This document shows, piece after piece, positions 1 through 9,934 of a DNA stretch of 64,000 nucleotides. Within the stretch, counting starts at the first letter, position 1. Each line of letters begins with the position of its first letter. Source of the DNA: Mycobacterium sp. MBM (GTDB taxonomy: Bacteria > Actinomycetota > Actinomycetes > Mycobacteriales > Mycobacteriaceae); contig JAKJHY010000027.1 of NCBI GenBank assembly GCA_021648845.1, forward strand, positions 1-64,000, written 5' to 3'. The notes under the pieces were generated by a model that was given only the letters and a program-made list of their open reading frames with translations, was not told where the DNA came from and did no database searches. The position numbers were made by a program, and so were the translations under genes.

Positions 1-230
1 ATCAGGGTGCAGGCCCGGCCCCGGCTGATCCCCAGTTCGGCACCCAGCTCGGCCGCGGCCAGCTCCCAGTCATCGACAATCAGGTCCTCGAACCCATTGC
101 CCAGCTCGGCCATCCGGGCCAGCGCGAACCGCCCCGCCGCCACGATCTTCGCCGCCACCGCGGTGCGCTCGGCACGCAACTGGTCACGCGCGGCATCCAG
201 GTGCGTCACAACCGTCGACCCTTCGAACAT
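1..230 (-). CDS. DUF222 / 13E12-repeat family protein, 5' part only
   Basis: The gene runs leftwards and is cut by the window edge, so only the first 76 codons are present. They begin MFEGSTVVTHLDAARDQL and contain WELAAAELGAELGISRGRA, which I recognise as the N-terminal signature of the mycobacterial 13E12 repeat family (DUF222, usually followed by a C-terminal HNH endonuclease domain, which is not visible here). The ATG at 228-230 is the first start and agrees with the usual MFE start of the family. These genes occur in many near-identical copies in mycobacterial genomes and can recombine with each other; their cellular role is not established. Whether this copy is intact cannot be judged. 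Confidence 0.75.
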   Translation of the reverse strand, partial: MFEGSTVVTHLDAARDQLRAERTAVAAKIVAAGRFALARMAELGNGFEDLIVDDWELAAAELGAELGISRGRACTL

Positions 231-298
231 GTGTGCGATTATGCCATCCCCCACCGACACGTTGACTCATCAGAAATGCGCGCGTAGGCCGCACACCG

Positions 299-838
299 TC
301 AGCGGCGGCGGGCGAGCATCCAGGCCTGCCCGTCGCCCTCCCCCGCGGCGAGTTCCTGGAGACCGGCGAACGCGCGGCGCAGTTCACCGGCGGCAGCCCG
401 GAACCGACCGGGGGTGGCACCGACCTCGCTGAGCACGCAGATCGCCAACAGCCCACCGGGCCGAAGCCTCGCGGCCAGCGCCGGGTAGAGGGCGGGATCG
501 CGGAACTTGTGGCACACCACAAGATCCACCGGATCACCGGGCGGTAACCCACCGTCGAGATCAACGGCCTCGAAATGCACTGTGACACCGTGTTGTTCGG
601 CCAATCTCCGGGCCGCATCGATGGCGGTCTCGGAGATGTCTACGGCGCACACGTGCAGACCACGTTGCGCCAGCCACACCGCGGCACCGCCTGTGCCGCA
701 GGCGATCTCCAATGCGGCGCCGCGGCGCGGGAACAGGTCGTCGTGACCGTCGAACACGGCGGGCAGCGCCGGTGTCAGCGCCACGACCCCACGTTCGGTG
801 TACGCCGCATCCCAGCGGGCGCGGTCCTGCTCGCTCAC
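299..838 (-). CDS. class I SAM-dependent methyltransferase
   Basis: The protein has 179 residues. A glycine-rich SAM-binding motif I, LEIACGTGG, lies at about residues 43-51, followed by an acidic end of strand 2 (VCAVDIS) and a motif IV-like region (DLVVCHKF) and LRPGGLLAICVL, the usual post-IV loop. This is the Rossmann-type fold of small-molecule methyltransferases of the TehB/UbiE-like group. The substrate cannot be read from the sequence. It is a single gene between the DUF222 fragment and the lipoprotein gene, transcribed leftwards like both. Confidence 0.8.
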   Translation of the reverse strand: MSEQDRARWDAAYTERGVVALTPALPAVFDGHDDLFPRRGAALEIACGTGGAAVWLAQRGLHVCAVDISETAIDAARRLAEQHGVTVHFEAVDLDGGLPPGDPVDLVVCHKFRDPALYPALAARLRPGGLLAICVLSEVGATPGRFRAAAGELRRAFAGLQELAAGEGDGQAWMLARRR

Positions 839-881
839 CCGCTCACCCTAGGCCGCCGTCACGACTGCACCGTCGGGGCCG

Positions 882-1604
882 TTACGAGACGGCGTTGTCG
901 ACCATCTTGGCCGCGATATCGGCGGCCTCGTCGCCGGCCCCGTAGCTGCACGCCCAGGCTTCCACGACCACATTGGTGACCGCCGAGAGTGCATGCTGGC
1001 ACTCCCAGCCGCCGGCGTCGTCCTGGGTGGTGATCTGGGTCAGCAGGTTGTCGGTGGCGGTCAGATCCTCGATCTGCCAGGTGTAGGTGTCGGTGCCGTC
1101 GTCGATATCGATCGAGGTGCCCGCGCAGGCATCCCAGCTGGACCGGGCGTTGTCGAAGAACCGCTGCGCCTTGTCCGCCGACGGGTAGAGCACCGCGGTC
1201 TGTTCCACCCAGTGCGCGTTGTCCTCATCGGGCTCGCGGGACACCTGGTCACGGACCGCGGTGTAGCCACTATCCCCGTAGACCGGTTGCTCGGCACCGA
1301 ATATGGACCCGAGGCAGTCCGGTTCGGACACATCGCCGGAATGGTCCACCATCTGGTCGAGTTCGCCGGTGACCTCCATGGTGTCCGAACCCATGATGTC
1401 GTTGATCTCGCCGATGGGCAGCAGCACATCGTCGAGCTGGCTCTCCTTCAACGGCGGCGCGTCCACAGGAGCCGCGTTCTGGTCCCGGACGGCCTGGCCG
1501 GTGACGGTGGCCGAACAGCCGGTCAGCAGCGCGCATCCGATCGATGCGGCGACAAGAGCATGACGGGCATACCGCAGGCGCGGTGATACTGCGGCACTGT
1601 TCAC
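882..1604 (-). CDS. lppR: LppR-like lipoprotein with PknH-type sensor domain
   Basis: The start is the GTG at 1604, which places a signal peptide of about 29 residues directly before a lipobox LLTGC (Cys30), so the mature protein should be lipid-anchored outside the membrane. The longer open frame upstream has no signal-like sequence and runs through the pit-lppR gap. The 240-residue product has the four-cysteine, tryptophan-rich layout of the PknH extracellular sensor domain (EPDCLGSIFG, WDACAGT, WECQHALS, AWACSYG), a fold held by two disulfides. In M. tuberculosis lppR lies directly beside lepA; here a pit gene separates them. The ligand is unknown. Confidence 0.8.
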   Translation of the reverse strand: MNSAAVSPRLRYARHALVAASIGCALLTGCSATVTGQAVRDQNAAPVDAPPLKESQLDDVLLPIGEINDIMGSDTMEVTGELDQMVDHSGDVSEPDCLGSIFGAEQPVYGDSGYTAVRDQVSREPDEDNAHWVEQTAVLYPSADKAQRFFDNARSSWDACAGTSIDIDDGTDTYTWQIEDLTATDNLLTQITTQDDAGGWECQHALSAVTNVVVEAWACSYGAGDEAADIAAKMVDNAVS

Positions 1605-1635
1605 CGCGTCATTGTGACCGATGGCGCGCCGGGAG

Positions 1636-1668
1636 TCACTTCTTGGCTTTGTCGCCCGCCGCGTCGGT
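1636..1668 (-). repeat. copy of the lepA 3' end (11 codons) beyond pit
   Basis: Read on the minus strand, this stretch encodes TDAAGDKAKK followed by a stop. The true lepA gene ends TDAVGDKAKK-stop at 3476-3508. The two are identical over 16 bases (1638-1653 and 3478-3493) and match at about 27 of 33 positions in the same frame, both ending in a stop codon. The pit gene lies exactly between them. No promoter or start is associated with this copy, so I treat it as a non-coding remnant. I infer that it marks the old lepA end or a target duplication from the insertion of pit. Confidence 0.55.
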
Positions 1669-1738
1669 CGGCGGCGCCCGCGAACGACTGGCTCCCGCCG
1701 TGTATCGAGCGCCTGACGTGGGTAGGTCCCCACGGCAG

Positions 1739-3355
1739 TCAGAGGACCGCCCGAAGGCCCACCACTCCGACAGCACCCAGGATGCCCGCGGCCGGCAGGG
1801 TGATGACCCACGCCAACGCGATCGGCCTCATCAGGCCCCAGTTGGTGGAGTGGTTGACCATGCCGACACCCAGCACCGCTCCGATCAGGATGTGCGTGCT
1901 GGACACCGGAAGGCCCAAGATGGAGGCACCCATCACCACCGCGGCCGCCGAGAGTTCGGCCGAGAAACCGGACGCCGGATGCATCTGGGTCAGATTGGTG
2001 CCCACGGTGGCGATGACCCGCCGCCCGATGAACCACAACCCGGCGACCAGAGCGACACCGAAGGTGAGCATTGCCGCGGCGGGGACGGCGGCCTCACTGC
2101 CGACCTCGCCGGTGCGCAGCACGTCCAGGATCGCCGCGAACGGCCCAATCGCGTTGGCGATGTCGTTGCTGCCGTGGCTGAACGCAAAACCCGAGGCGGT
2201 GAACACCTGCATCCAGCTGAACATCAAGAACGTCGACCGGGGCAGCGATTCGCCCTTGAGGGTCTTGGCGAAGATGAAGGTCGCCATCCACACCGCCGCA
2301 CCGATCATCCCCATGATGAAGATGTTGTTCAGGGTGGTCAGCCCAAGGTCCATGTTCTTGAGGCCCTTGAACAGCAGCATCGCCGAGATGATCATCGCGC
2401 CGAAAGCAGCCAGCAGCGGTACCCAGTTCTGCATCGCCTTGTAGGCGTCGAACGACCTGGCCTGCTCGTCAATTTCGTGCAGTTCCCGGTAGTACTCGGA
2501 CTCAAGTTCGTCCTTCTCGAAGTCACCTCTGTTGGCGGCGACGGCATCGCGGGCCAGCGCACCGGTATAGGCGATCTGCTGGATCTCACTGAGCCGCTCG
2601 AACGCTTCCTTGTGCCGGTTGCGGTGTTCGATACGTTCCTTTCGGATGGCCTGCAGTCGCTGATCGGCCTGATCGTTGTAGGTCAGGATGTTCCGCTTGA
2701 TGGTGCCGTACAGCAGGTAGGCGACCACACCGCCGAGTACCGGCGACAGGACCCATGAGATGGCGATCTGCCCGATCTGATCCCACTGCACCATGTCCAG
2801 GGAGGAGCCGCCCTGGCCGCTGACGAAGCCGAGCATCAGTGCGGCACCGACGATGCCGCCGATGATCGAGTGTGTGGTGGACACCGGGTAGCCCATCCTG
2901 GTGGCAAACAGCAACCAGCTGGCCGCGGCGAACAGTGCCGCCATCATGATGAACACGAAGTCCATGGGCGAGACCTGGACGACCGACAGATCGACGATCC
3001 CGCTGCGGATGGTGTCGGTGACCTCGCCACCGGCGATCACCGCCCCGCTGACCTCGAAGACCGCCGCCACCAGCAGAGCCTGCTTCATGGTCAGCGTGCC
3101 GGCGCCGACGCTGGTCCCGAAGGAGTTCGCCACATCGTTGCCACCGATGTTGAAGGCCATGAACAGGCCCAACACCGTAGCCACGATCAGGATCACCTTG
3201 TCCGCGGAACTATCCACGTACCCAAAGGACCACCAGGTGAACGCACCGAAAGCGACCGCGAGCATCAGCCCGAACGAAAGGTGCCAGTTGCGGTCCTCGC
3301 CGAGGAACTCGGTTGCCGGGGTCGAAGCCTGTGTCGACGTCTTCGAAGTTGCCAC
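1739..3355 (-). CDS. pitB: inorganic phosphate transporter, Pit family (PitB-like)
   Basis: The 538-residue membrane protein has the two inverted Pit repeats. The first carries GLFMAFNIGGNDVANSFG and the second GFAFSHGSNDIANAIGPFA, the GGNDVANS/GSNDIANA signatures of proton-coupled phosphate symporters (PF01384). A long charged cytoplasmic loop (roughly residues 220-310, rich in Arg, Glu and His) separates the halves, and about ten hydrophobic segments surround them. The length fits the larger mycobacterial PitB rather than PitA, which is near 420 residues. Its position between lepA and lppR differs from M. tuberculosis, where pitB lies elsewhere, and lepA-end repeats flank it. Low-affinity constitutive phosphate uptake is the family role. 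Confidence 0.85.
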   Translation of the reverse strand: MATSKTSTQASTPATEFLGEDRNWHLSFGLMLAVAFGAFTWWSFGYVDSSADKVILIVATVLGLFMAFNIGGNDVANSFGTSVGAGTLTMKQALLVAAVFEVSGAVIAGGEVTDTIRSGIVDLSVVQVSPMDFVFIMMAALFAAASWLLFATRMGYPVSTTHSIIGGIVGAALMLGFVSGQGGSSLDMVQWDQIGQIAISWVLSPVLGGVVAYLLYGTIKRNILTYNDQADQRLQAIRKERIEHRNRHKEAFERLSEIQQIAYTGALARDAVAANRGDFEKDELESEYYRELHEIDEQARSFDAYKAMQNWVPLLAAFGAMIISAMLLFKGLKNMDLGLTTLNNIFIMGMIGAAVWMATFIFAKTLKGESLPRSTFLMFSWMQVFTASGFAFSHGSNDIANAIGPFAAILDVLRTGEVGSEAAVPAAAMLTFGVALVAGLWFIGRRVIATVGTNLTQMHPASGFSAELSAAAVVMGASILGLPVSSTHILIGAVLGVGMVNHSTNWGLMRPIALAWVITLPAAGILGAVGVVGLRAVL

Positions 3356-3475
3356 GCAGGCAAAGTATGCGGATCAGGAGATCGCACAGAACCAGCGCAG
3401 TGAACGCACCGTGAAAACCTCGTTGCTACGCGGCAAGGCCGATCGACGCGGTGGCGGCCACGCCGACCCGGCTCG

Positions 3476-5383
<1,908 letters not shown>

Positions 5384-5407
5384 AATCGGGCCGCACCCGT
5401 TTCTGAC

Positions 5408-5413
5408 TATGCT
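5408..5413 (+). promoter_or_regulatory. -10 box of a probable leaderless promoter
   Basis: TATGCT lies 8 bases before the ATG at 5422. A transcript starting 7-8 bases downstream of it would begin at or next to the start codon. No Shine-Dalgarno sequence precedes the ATG, which agrees with a leaderless message. Confidence 0.45.
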
Positions 5414-5421
5414 TGGCCGGT

Positions 5422-6003
5422 ATGGCGTCGCAATGGAAGGCGTTCCAAAAATTCGCCGAGAACATCGTCTTCAACGAGGCCCCGAAGCTCATCCGCCAGC
5501 TTCCGAAGCCGGAGCGGGTCATCCAGCAGGGCCTCAAGATCGGTATGGAGGCCCTTGCCGGGCAGGCCGCCCCGTCGCCGGCCGCCCTCACCACCGGGCG
5601 CCCGGTGACGCGGGCCAGCGTGCCCACCGCGCAGCGGGCGCGGCGCATCTTCTACGCGCCCGACCTGGACGGCCGGGCCGATCCGGGTGAGATCGTGTGG
5701 ACCTGGGTGGTCTACGAGGACGACCCGACCCGCGGTAAGGATCGACCGGTCCTGGTCGTCGGCCGCGATCAGCGCACCCTGCTCGGGCTGATGCTGTCCA
5801 GCCAGGAGCACCACGCCCAGGACGACGCCTGGGTCGGGATCGGGACCGGCAGCTGGGACTACGACGGACGGCCGTCCTGGGTGCGACTGGACCGGGTGCT
5901 CGACGTGCCCGAGGACGGTATCCGCCGCGAAGGCGCGATCCTGGACCGCGACCGCTTCGAAGTGGTGGCCACGCGGCTGCGGGCCGAGTTCTCCTGGAGC
6001 TGA
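5422..6003 (+). CDS. MazF/PemK-like protein (Rv2405 family), no antitoxin neighbour
   Basis: The 193-residue protein has a basic, amphipathic N-terminal region of about 70 residues (ASQWKAFQKF, KLIRQLPKPERVIQ) and then a PemK/MazF-type beta-barrel region: PGEIVWTWVVYEDD, KDRPVLVVGR and SWVRLDRVLDV, which correspond to the strand 1, GKxRPxLVl and V(R)LDqV positions of that fold. The start is ATG 5422, supported by the -10 box; a TTG nine bases upstream is less likely. It is a lone gene, with no small antitoxin before or after it. I infer a retained fold, not a proven ribonuclease. In M. tuberculosis the homologue is also next to lepA. Confidence 0.7.
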   Translation: MASQWKAFQKFAENIVFNEAPKLIRQLPKPERVIQQGLKIGMEALAGQAAPSPAALTTGRPVTRASVPTAQRARRIFYAPDLDGRADPGEIVWTWVVYEDDPTRGKDRPVLVVGRDQRTLLGLMLSSQEHHAQDDAWVGIGTGSWDYDGRPSWVRLDRVLDVPEDGIRREGAILDRDRFEVVATRLRAEFSWS

Positions 6004-6014
6004 CCCCAATTCTC

Positions 6015-6077
6015 CGCGAGCGTGCGTGTCAGCGGGCAAACACGCCGCGGATTCACCGGAGTCCGCGCACGCTCGCG
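6015..6077. repeat. 12-bp perfect inverted repeat between convergent genes
   Basis: CGCGAGCGTGCG at 6015-6026 pairs perfectly with CGCACGCTCGCG at 6066-6077 around a 39-base loop. It fills the gap between the converging MazF-like gene and the ABC ATPase gene. There is no T-run on either side, so it is either a bidirectional terminator of the GC-rich mycobacterial kind or one copy of an interspersed palindromic element. Confidence 0.6.
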
Positions 6078-6080
6078 CGT

Positions 6081-6836
6081 TCAACGGTGCGCGAACCGCA
6101 CGTGCGGCAAGCCGTCCTCGACGCTGACCCGGCAGCGCACCCCGTACACGGTGCCGATGAGTTCCTCGGTGAGCACCTGGACGGGGGTGCCGGCGGCCAC
6201 GATCCTGCCGCCCGAGAGCACCACGATGTGGTCACAGAACATTGCGGCCAGGTTCAGGTCGTGCAGGGCCACCACGGCCGTGACCGGCAGACCGCGCACC
6301 AGCGCCAGGATCTCCAGTTGGTGGGCGATATCGAGATGATTGGTCGGCTCGTCCAGCAGCAAATGATCGGGGTCCTGCGCCAACGCCCTGGCGATCTGCA
6401 CGCGCTGACGCTCCCCACCGGACAACGTGTGCCACAAGCGCTCGGTCATGTCGGCCAGCCCGGTGGCGGCCAGCGCGGCATCGAGCACCGCCGCCCCCTC
6501 GGGATCGGAGCCGATGACGCCGGTGTACGGGATGCGGCCCAGCCGCACCACATCGCGGACCGTGATGTGCAGTTCGGTGTCGGCGTGCTGGGCGACCATC
6601 GCCACCCGGCGGGCCAGCCGGCGCCGCGGCATCCGCGCCAGCGGCTCACCGTCCAGGCCCACCGTCCCGGTACTCGGCCGGTGCACCCCGGCCAACAGAT
6701 TCAGCAGTGAGGATTTGCCGGAGCCGTTCGGTCCCAGCAACCCGACCGTGGTGCCGGACGCCGGCTCGACCGTGACGCCGTCGAGCACAAGGCGACCGGA
6801 CCGCGTCCAGCCGACCCGGTCGGCGCGCAGCGTCAT
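6081..6836 (-). CDS. ABC transporter ATPase of a B12-riboswitch-controlled importer
   Basis: The 251-residue ATPase has Walker A GPNGSGKS (residues 35-42), a Q-loop MVAQH, signature LSGGERQ (138-144), Walker B HLLLDEP (158-164), and the H-loop in ALHDLNL. This order and length are those of FecE/BtuD-type subunits of type II importers. The start is ATG 6836, which overlaps the permease stop by 4 bases (ATGA), so the two are translationally coupled. It is the last gene of an operon of two binding proteins, permease and ATPase behind a cobalamin riboswitch. The substrate is therefore probably a corrinoid; related cassettes have been labelled iron-siderophore or F420-0 transporters. Confidence 0.85.
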   Translation of the reverse strand: MTLRADRVGWTRSGRLVLDGVTVEPASGTTVGLLGPNGSGKSSLLNLLAGVHRPSTGTVGLDGEPLARMPRRRLARRVAMVAQHADTELHITVRDVVRLGRIPYTGVIGSDPEGAAVLDAALAATGLADMTERLWHTLSGGERQRVQIARALAQDPDHLLLDEPTNHLDIAHQLEILALVRGLPVTAVVALHDLNLAAMFCDHIVVLSGGRIVAAGTPVQVLTEELIGTVYGVRCRVSVEDGLPHVRFAHR

Positions 6837-7858
6837 GCCGGTACCCCCCTGCGCCGCAGCAGGATCAGCGCGAACGCCGGGACGCCCAGCAGGGCGGTCA
6901 CCACGCCGGTGGGCAGCTCCTGCGGGGCGAACACGGTGCGGGCCAATGTGTCGACCCACACCATGAACACCGCGCCGAAAACGGCCACCGTCGGGAGCAG
7001 ACGCACGTGCGCGGGACCCACCACGAACCGCGCCGCGTGCGGCAGCACCAGCCCGACGAAACCGATCGCCCCGGCGGCGCTGACCAGTGCCGCGGTGATC
7101 AGCGCGGTCACCACCAGCAGCACGATCCGGGCCTGCCGCACCGACACGCCCAGCGTGGCGGCGGCGTCGTCACCGAAGGCGAAGGCGTCCAGCGCGCGGG
7201 CGTAGGCCAGGCAGCACACCAACCCGGCACCGACGACCAGCGCACACACCGCGACATCGTTCCAGGTGACCCCGGCCAGCGAACCGAGCAGCCAGAACAG
7301 CACCCCGCGGGTCTGCTCGGCATCGGCCGAGGACAACACGATGAACGACGTCAGCGCCGAGAACAGTTGCGTGGCAGCCACTCCGGCCAGCACGACGCGA
7401 TCGGTGCCACCCCCGGCGGCATGTGCCAACAGCAGGACCACGCCGAAGGACAGCACGGCTCCGACGAATGCGCCACCGGACAACGTCAGGGTGCCCGCAC
7501 CCACCCCGAGCACGGCGATCAGTACCGCCCCGGTCGACGCACCAGAGGAAACGCCCAGCACGAACGGATCGGCAAGTGGGTTGCGCAGCAGCGATTGCAG
7601 GATCGCCCCGCACAGGGCCAGCCCGGCACCGCACACCCCGGCCAGCAGCACCCGTGGCAACCGCAGCTGCCAGACGATGCCGTCCTGGATCCGGGTGGCG
7701 CCCGACGGGCCGGCACCCAGATGCTCGGCGACGATCCCGTACACATCGCGCACCGACAGTGCCGCCGGGCCGATCGTGATGGCCACCGCGGCCGAGACCA
7801 CCAGCAGTGCAAGTCCCAGCACCCACAGGACGGCCAGTGAACGTGTCCGCACCGTCAA
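6833..7858 (-). CDS. FecCD/BtuC-type ABC transporter permease
   Basis: The protein has 341 residues and about nine or ten hydrophobic segments. It carries the family signatures RLPRVLLAGVCGAGLALCGAI and NPLADPFVLGVSSGAS near residues 65-105, and GAIGFVGLVLPHAAR near residue 255, the coupling region that touches the ATPase. LPTGVVTALLGVPAF near the C-terminus is also typical. It forms the homodimeric channel of a type II ABC importer (iron-siderophore, heme or vitamin B12). It overlaps the ATPase gene by 4 bases and the upstream binding-protein gene by 4 bases (7855-7858), so the whole set is one operon. Confidence 0.88.
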   Translation of the reverse strand: MTVRTRSLAVLWVLGLALLVVSAAVAITIGPAALSVRDVYGIVAEHLGAGPSGATRIQDGIVWQLRLPRVLLAGVCGAGLALCGAILQSLLRNPLADPFVLGVSSGASTGAVLIAVLGVGAGTLTLSGGAFVGAVLSFGVVLLLAHAAGGGTDRVVLAGVAATQLFSALTSFIVLSSADAEQTRGVLFWLLGSLAGVTWNDVAVCALVVGAGLVCCLAYARALDAFAFGDDAAATLGVSVRQARIVLLVVTALITAALVSAAGAIGFVGLVLPHAARFVVGPAHVRLLPTVAVFGAVFMVWVDTLARTVFAPQELPTGVVTALLGVPAFALILLRRRGVPA

Positions 7859-8868
7859 CTGCCGGAAGCGAATCCGAGCCGACGCAGGCCGTCGGCCACC
7901 TTCTCGGCACCGTCGACGGTGCGGATCGAGGGATTCAGGTCGGCACCGTTGACCACGATGTAGCGCCGCTGCTGCACGGCGGTCAGCCGCGAGGTCACCG
8001 AATTCGATTCCAGGAAGTCGATTTTGGCTGCGAGTGCGTCACCGTCGATGGTGCGCCGGCTCAGGTCGGCGAGCACGAGCACGTCCGGGTCACGGTCGGC
8101 GATCACTTCCCAGCTCACCTGTGGCCACTCCTCGGTGGTGTCGAGGAAGATGTTGCGCGCCCCGACGGTGTCGGTGATGACGCCCGGTGAGCCGCAGCAG
8201 CCGCCGAAATACGGGGCTCGGATATCGGAGAACCAATACGCCAGGTCGGCGTCGACCTGCATCCGATTGCCCTGCATCCGCTGTTCCAACTCGGCGATGA
8301 GGTCCGCGCCGCGTTCGGTGACATCGAATATGCGTGCCAGATCTCTGATTTCACCGTAGATCGCGTCCATGGTGAACGGTTCAGTGCGGGCGCCGTCGGC
8401 GTTGACGGACACCTTGCCCACGCAATCGCTGGGCGCCAGGTAGGTCGGTACCCCGAGGGAGGCGAACTGATCGCGGTCGGCGACGCCACCGGGGCCAAGG
8501 GTTCCCGCGAACGACGCAGTCACGAAATCTGGCTCGGCGGCCAGAACGGTCTCCAACGACGGTTTGTTGACCGCCAGCTGCGGCACCCTGGCGTTGGCCT
8601 CGGCGAGGTTCTCGCGCACCGGGTCCGTCCATGTCGCGGTGCCGACCATCCGGTCGGCCAAACCGAGGGACAACAGGATCTCGGTGGAACCCTGGTTCAG
8701 CGATACCGCCCGCTGCGGCGGCGCGTCGATCACCACGTCACGACCGCAGTTGTGCACCGTGATCGGGAAACCCGCTACCGCCGTGTCACTTTCCGTGGCG
8801 ACAACCGACTGACCGCACGCGCTGAGCGTCAACGCCGAGAGCACGACCACGATCCGGCGCCCCATCAT
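7855..8868 (-). CDS. lipoprotein substrate-binding protein, second copy
   Basis: The 337-residue protein begins at one of two adjacent ATG codons; the first (8868) overlaps the stop of the upstream paralogue as ATGA. A short signal peptide ends in LSAC (Cys18), so the protein is lipid-anchored. The body is a BtuF/FecB-type helical-backbone binding protein: VHNCGRDVVIDAPPQRAVSL, STEILLSLGLADRMVGT, and a vicinal cysteine pair in PYFGGCCGSPG. It is about half identical by eye to the gene upstream, and both keep the NCG and GCC cysteines. Two binding proteins for one permease suggest two ligand forms, for example intact cobalamin and an incomplete corrinoid; this is inference. Confidence 0.82.
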   Translation of the reverse strand: MMGRRIVVVLSALTLSACGQSVVATESDTAVAGFPITVHNCGRDVVIDAPPQRAVSLNQGSTEILLSLGLADRMVGTATWTDPVRENLAEANARVPQLAVNKPSLETVLAAEPDFVTASFAGTLGPGGVADRDQFASLGVPTYLAPSDCVGKVSVNADGARTEPFTMDAIYGEIRDLARIFDVTERGADLIAELEQRMQGNRMQVDADLAYWFSDIRAPYFGGCCGSPGVITDTVGARNIFLDTTEEWPQVSWEVIADRDPDVLVLADLSRRTIDGDALAAKIDFLESNSVTSRLTAVQQRRYIVVNGADLNPSIRTVDGAEKVADGLRRLGFASGS

Positions 8869-9890
8869 CGGGGCTGCCCGGCGTGTGCGAAGCCGGCGGC
8901 CATCTTCTCGACGGCGTCGACCTGCCGGATACCGGGATCCAGCTCCGAGCCGGTCAGCACGACGTAGCGCTTCTCCCGCACGGCCGTCATATTGCGGGTC
9001 ACCGGATTGGACTCCAGAAAAGCGATTTTGGTGTCGAGCGCGTCGCCGTCGACGCGTTTGCGGCTGAGGTCGGCCAATACCAGGATGTCGGGGTCGCGAT
9101 CGGCCAGCACCTCCCAGCTGACCTCCGGCCAGTCTTCCTTGGCGTCGGCGAACACGTTGATGGCGCCGACCTCTCTGGCGTAGAGCCCTGGAGCCGAACA
9201 ACATCCGGCCAGATACGGGGTGCGCAGCCCGGAAAACCAAAAGGCAACGGTGGCACCCTGCTGCGGGATGGCCGGAGCGTCGGCCAGGCGCTGCCGCAGG
9301 TCGCTCACCAGCTTCGCACCGCGGTCCTGGACATCGAAAATCTGCGCCAGTTCGCTGATCTCACGAAACAGCGTGTCCATTTCCAGCGGCGCGGTGCGGG
9401 TCACCGTCTCACCGTCCACCTCGGCGTCGGTGCACACCGAGGGCGACTGGTAGGTGGGGATCCCGAGTTCCGCGAGCCGAGTGCGTTCACCGACGACCGC
9501 CGGGGTGAAGGTGTGCGCACTGGCCGAGGTGATGATGTCGGGAGCCAGATCGAGCACGGCCTCCAGGCTCGGGTCGTTGTCCGCGAGCCGGGGCACCCGG
9601 TCGTTGTCGGCCGCCAGGTCGGGAAGTACCGGGTCGAACCATGTCGAGGTGCCCACCATCCGGTCGGCCAGCCCGAGCGCGAGCAGGATCTCGGTGGAGG
9701 CCTGATACAGCGACACCGCGCGCTGCGGCGCGTGCTCGAAGGTGACCTCCACACCACAGTTCTGCAGCGTCAATGGGTAACTGGTGGCGTCCGGGTGCTC
9801 GGCCGGAGACCGTGCAGGCGCCGGCGTCTCGGTTCGGCTACACGCGGTCACGAGGAGCAAGAGGGACACAAGCGTGATGAATGCACGCAC
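8865..9890 (-). CDS. lipoprotein substrate-binding protein, first copy
   Basis: The start is GTG 9890, chosen because GAAGGAAG lies about 8 bases upstream and the signal peptide then begins MRAFITLVSLLLLVTAC, with the lipobox cysteine at residue 17. The longer in-frame ATG at 9920 would add ten residues with no signal character. The 341-residue protein has the same features as its downstream paralogue: LQNCGVEVTFEHAPQRAVSL, STEILLALGLADRMVGTSTW, and PYLAGCCSAPG. It is the first gene after the cobalamin riboswitch and should be the most directly controlled. The tandem arrangement indicates gene duplication in place. Confidence 0.83.
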   Translation of the reverse strand: MRAFITLVSLLLLVTACSRTETPAPARSPAEHPDATSYPLTLQNCGVEVTFEHAPQRAVSLYQASTEILLALGLADRMVGTSTWFDPVLPDLAADNDRVPRLADNDPSLEAVLDLAPDIITSASAHTFTPAVVGERTRLAELGIPTYQSPSVCTDAEVDGETVTRTAPLEMDTLFREISELAQIFDVQDRGAKLVSDLRQRLADAPAIPQQGATVAFWFSGLRTPYLAGCCSAPGLYAREVGAINVFADAKEDWPEVSWEVLADRDPDILVLADLSRKRVDGDALDTKIAFLESNPVTRNMTAVREKRYVVLTGSELDPGIRQVDAVEKMAAGFAHAGQPR

Positions 9891-9934
9891 GGCGGTGACT
9901 TCCTTCGGTGCAGGGCCCAAGCGCGGAGCCGTCG

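Noticed and set aside
1605..2036. N-terminal extension of the lppR frame
   Set aside because: It overlaps pit and lacks a signal peptide; the GTG at 1604 places the lipobox correctly.
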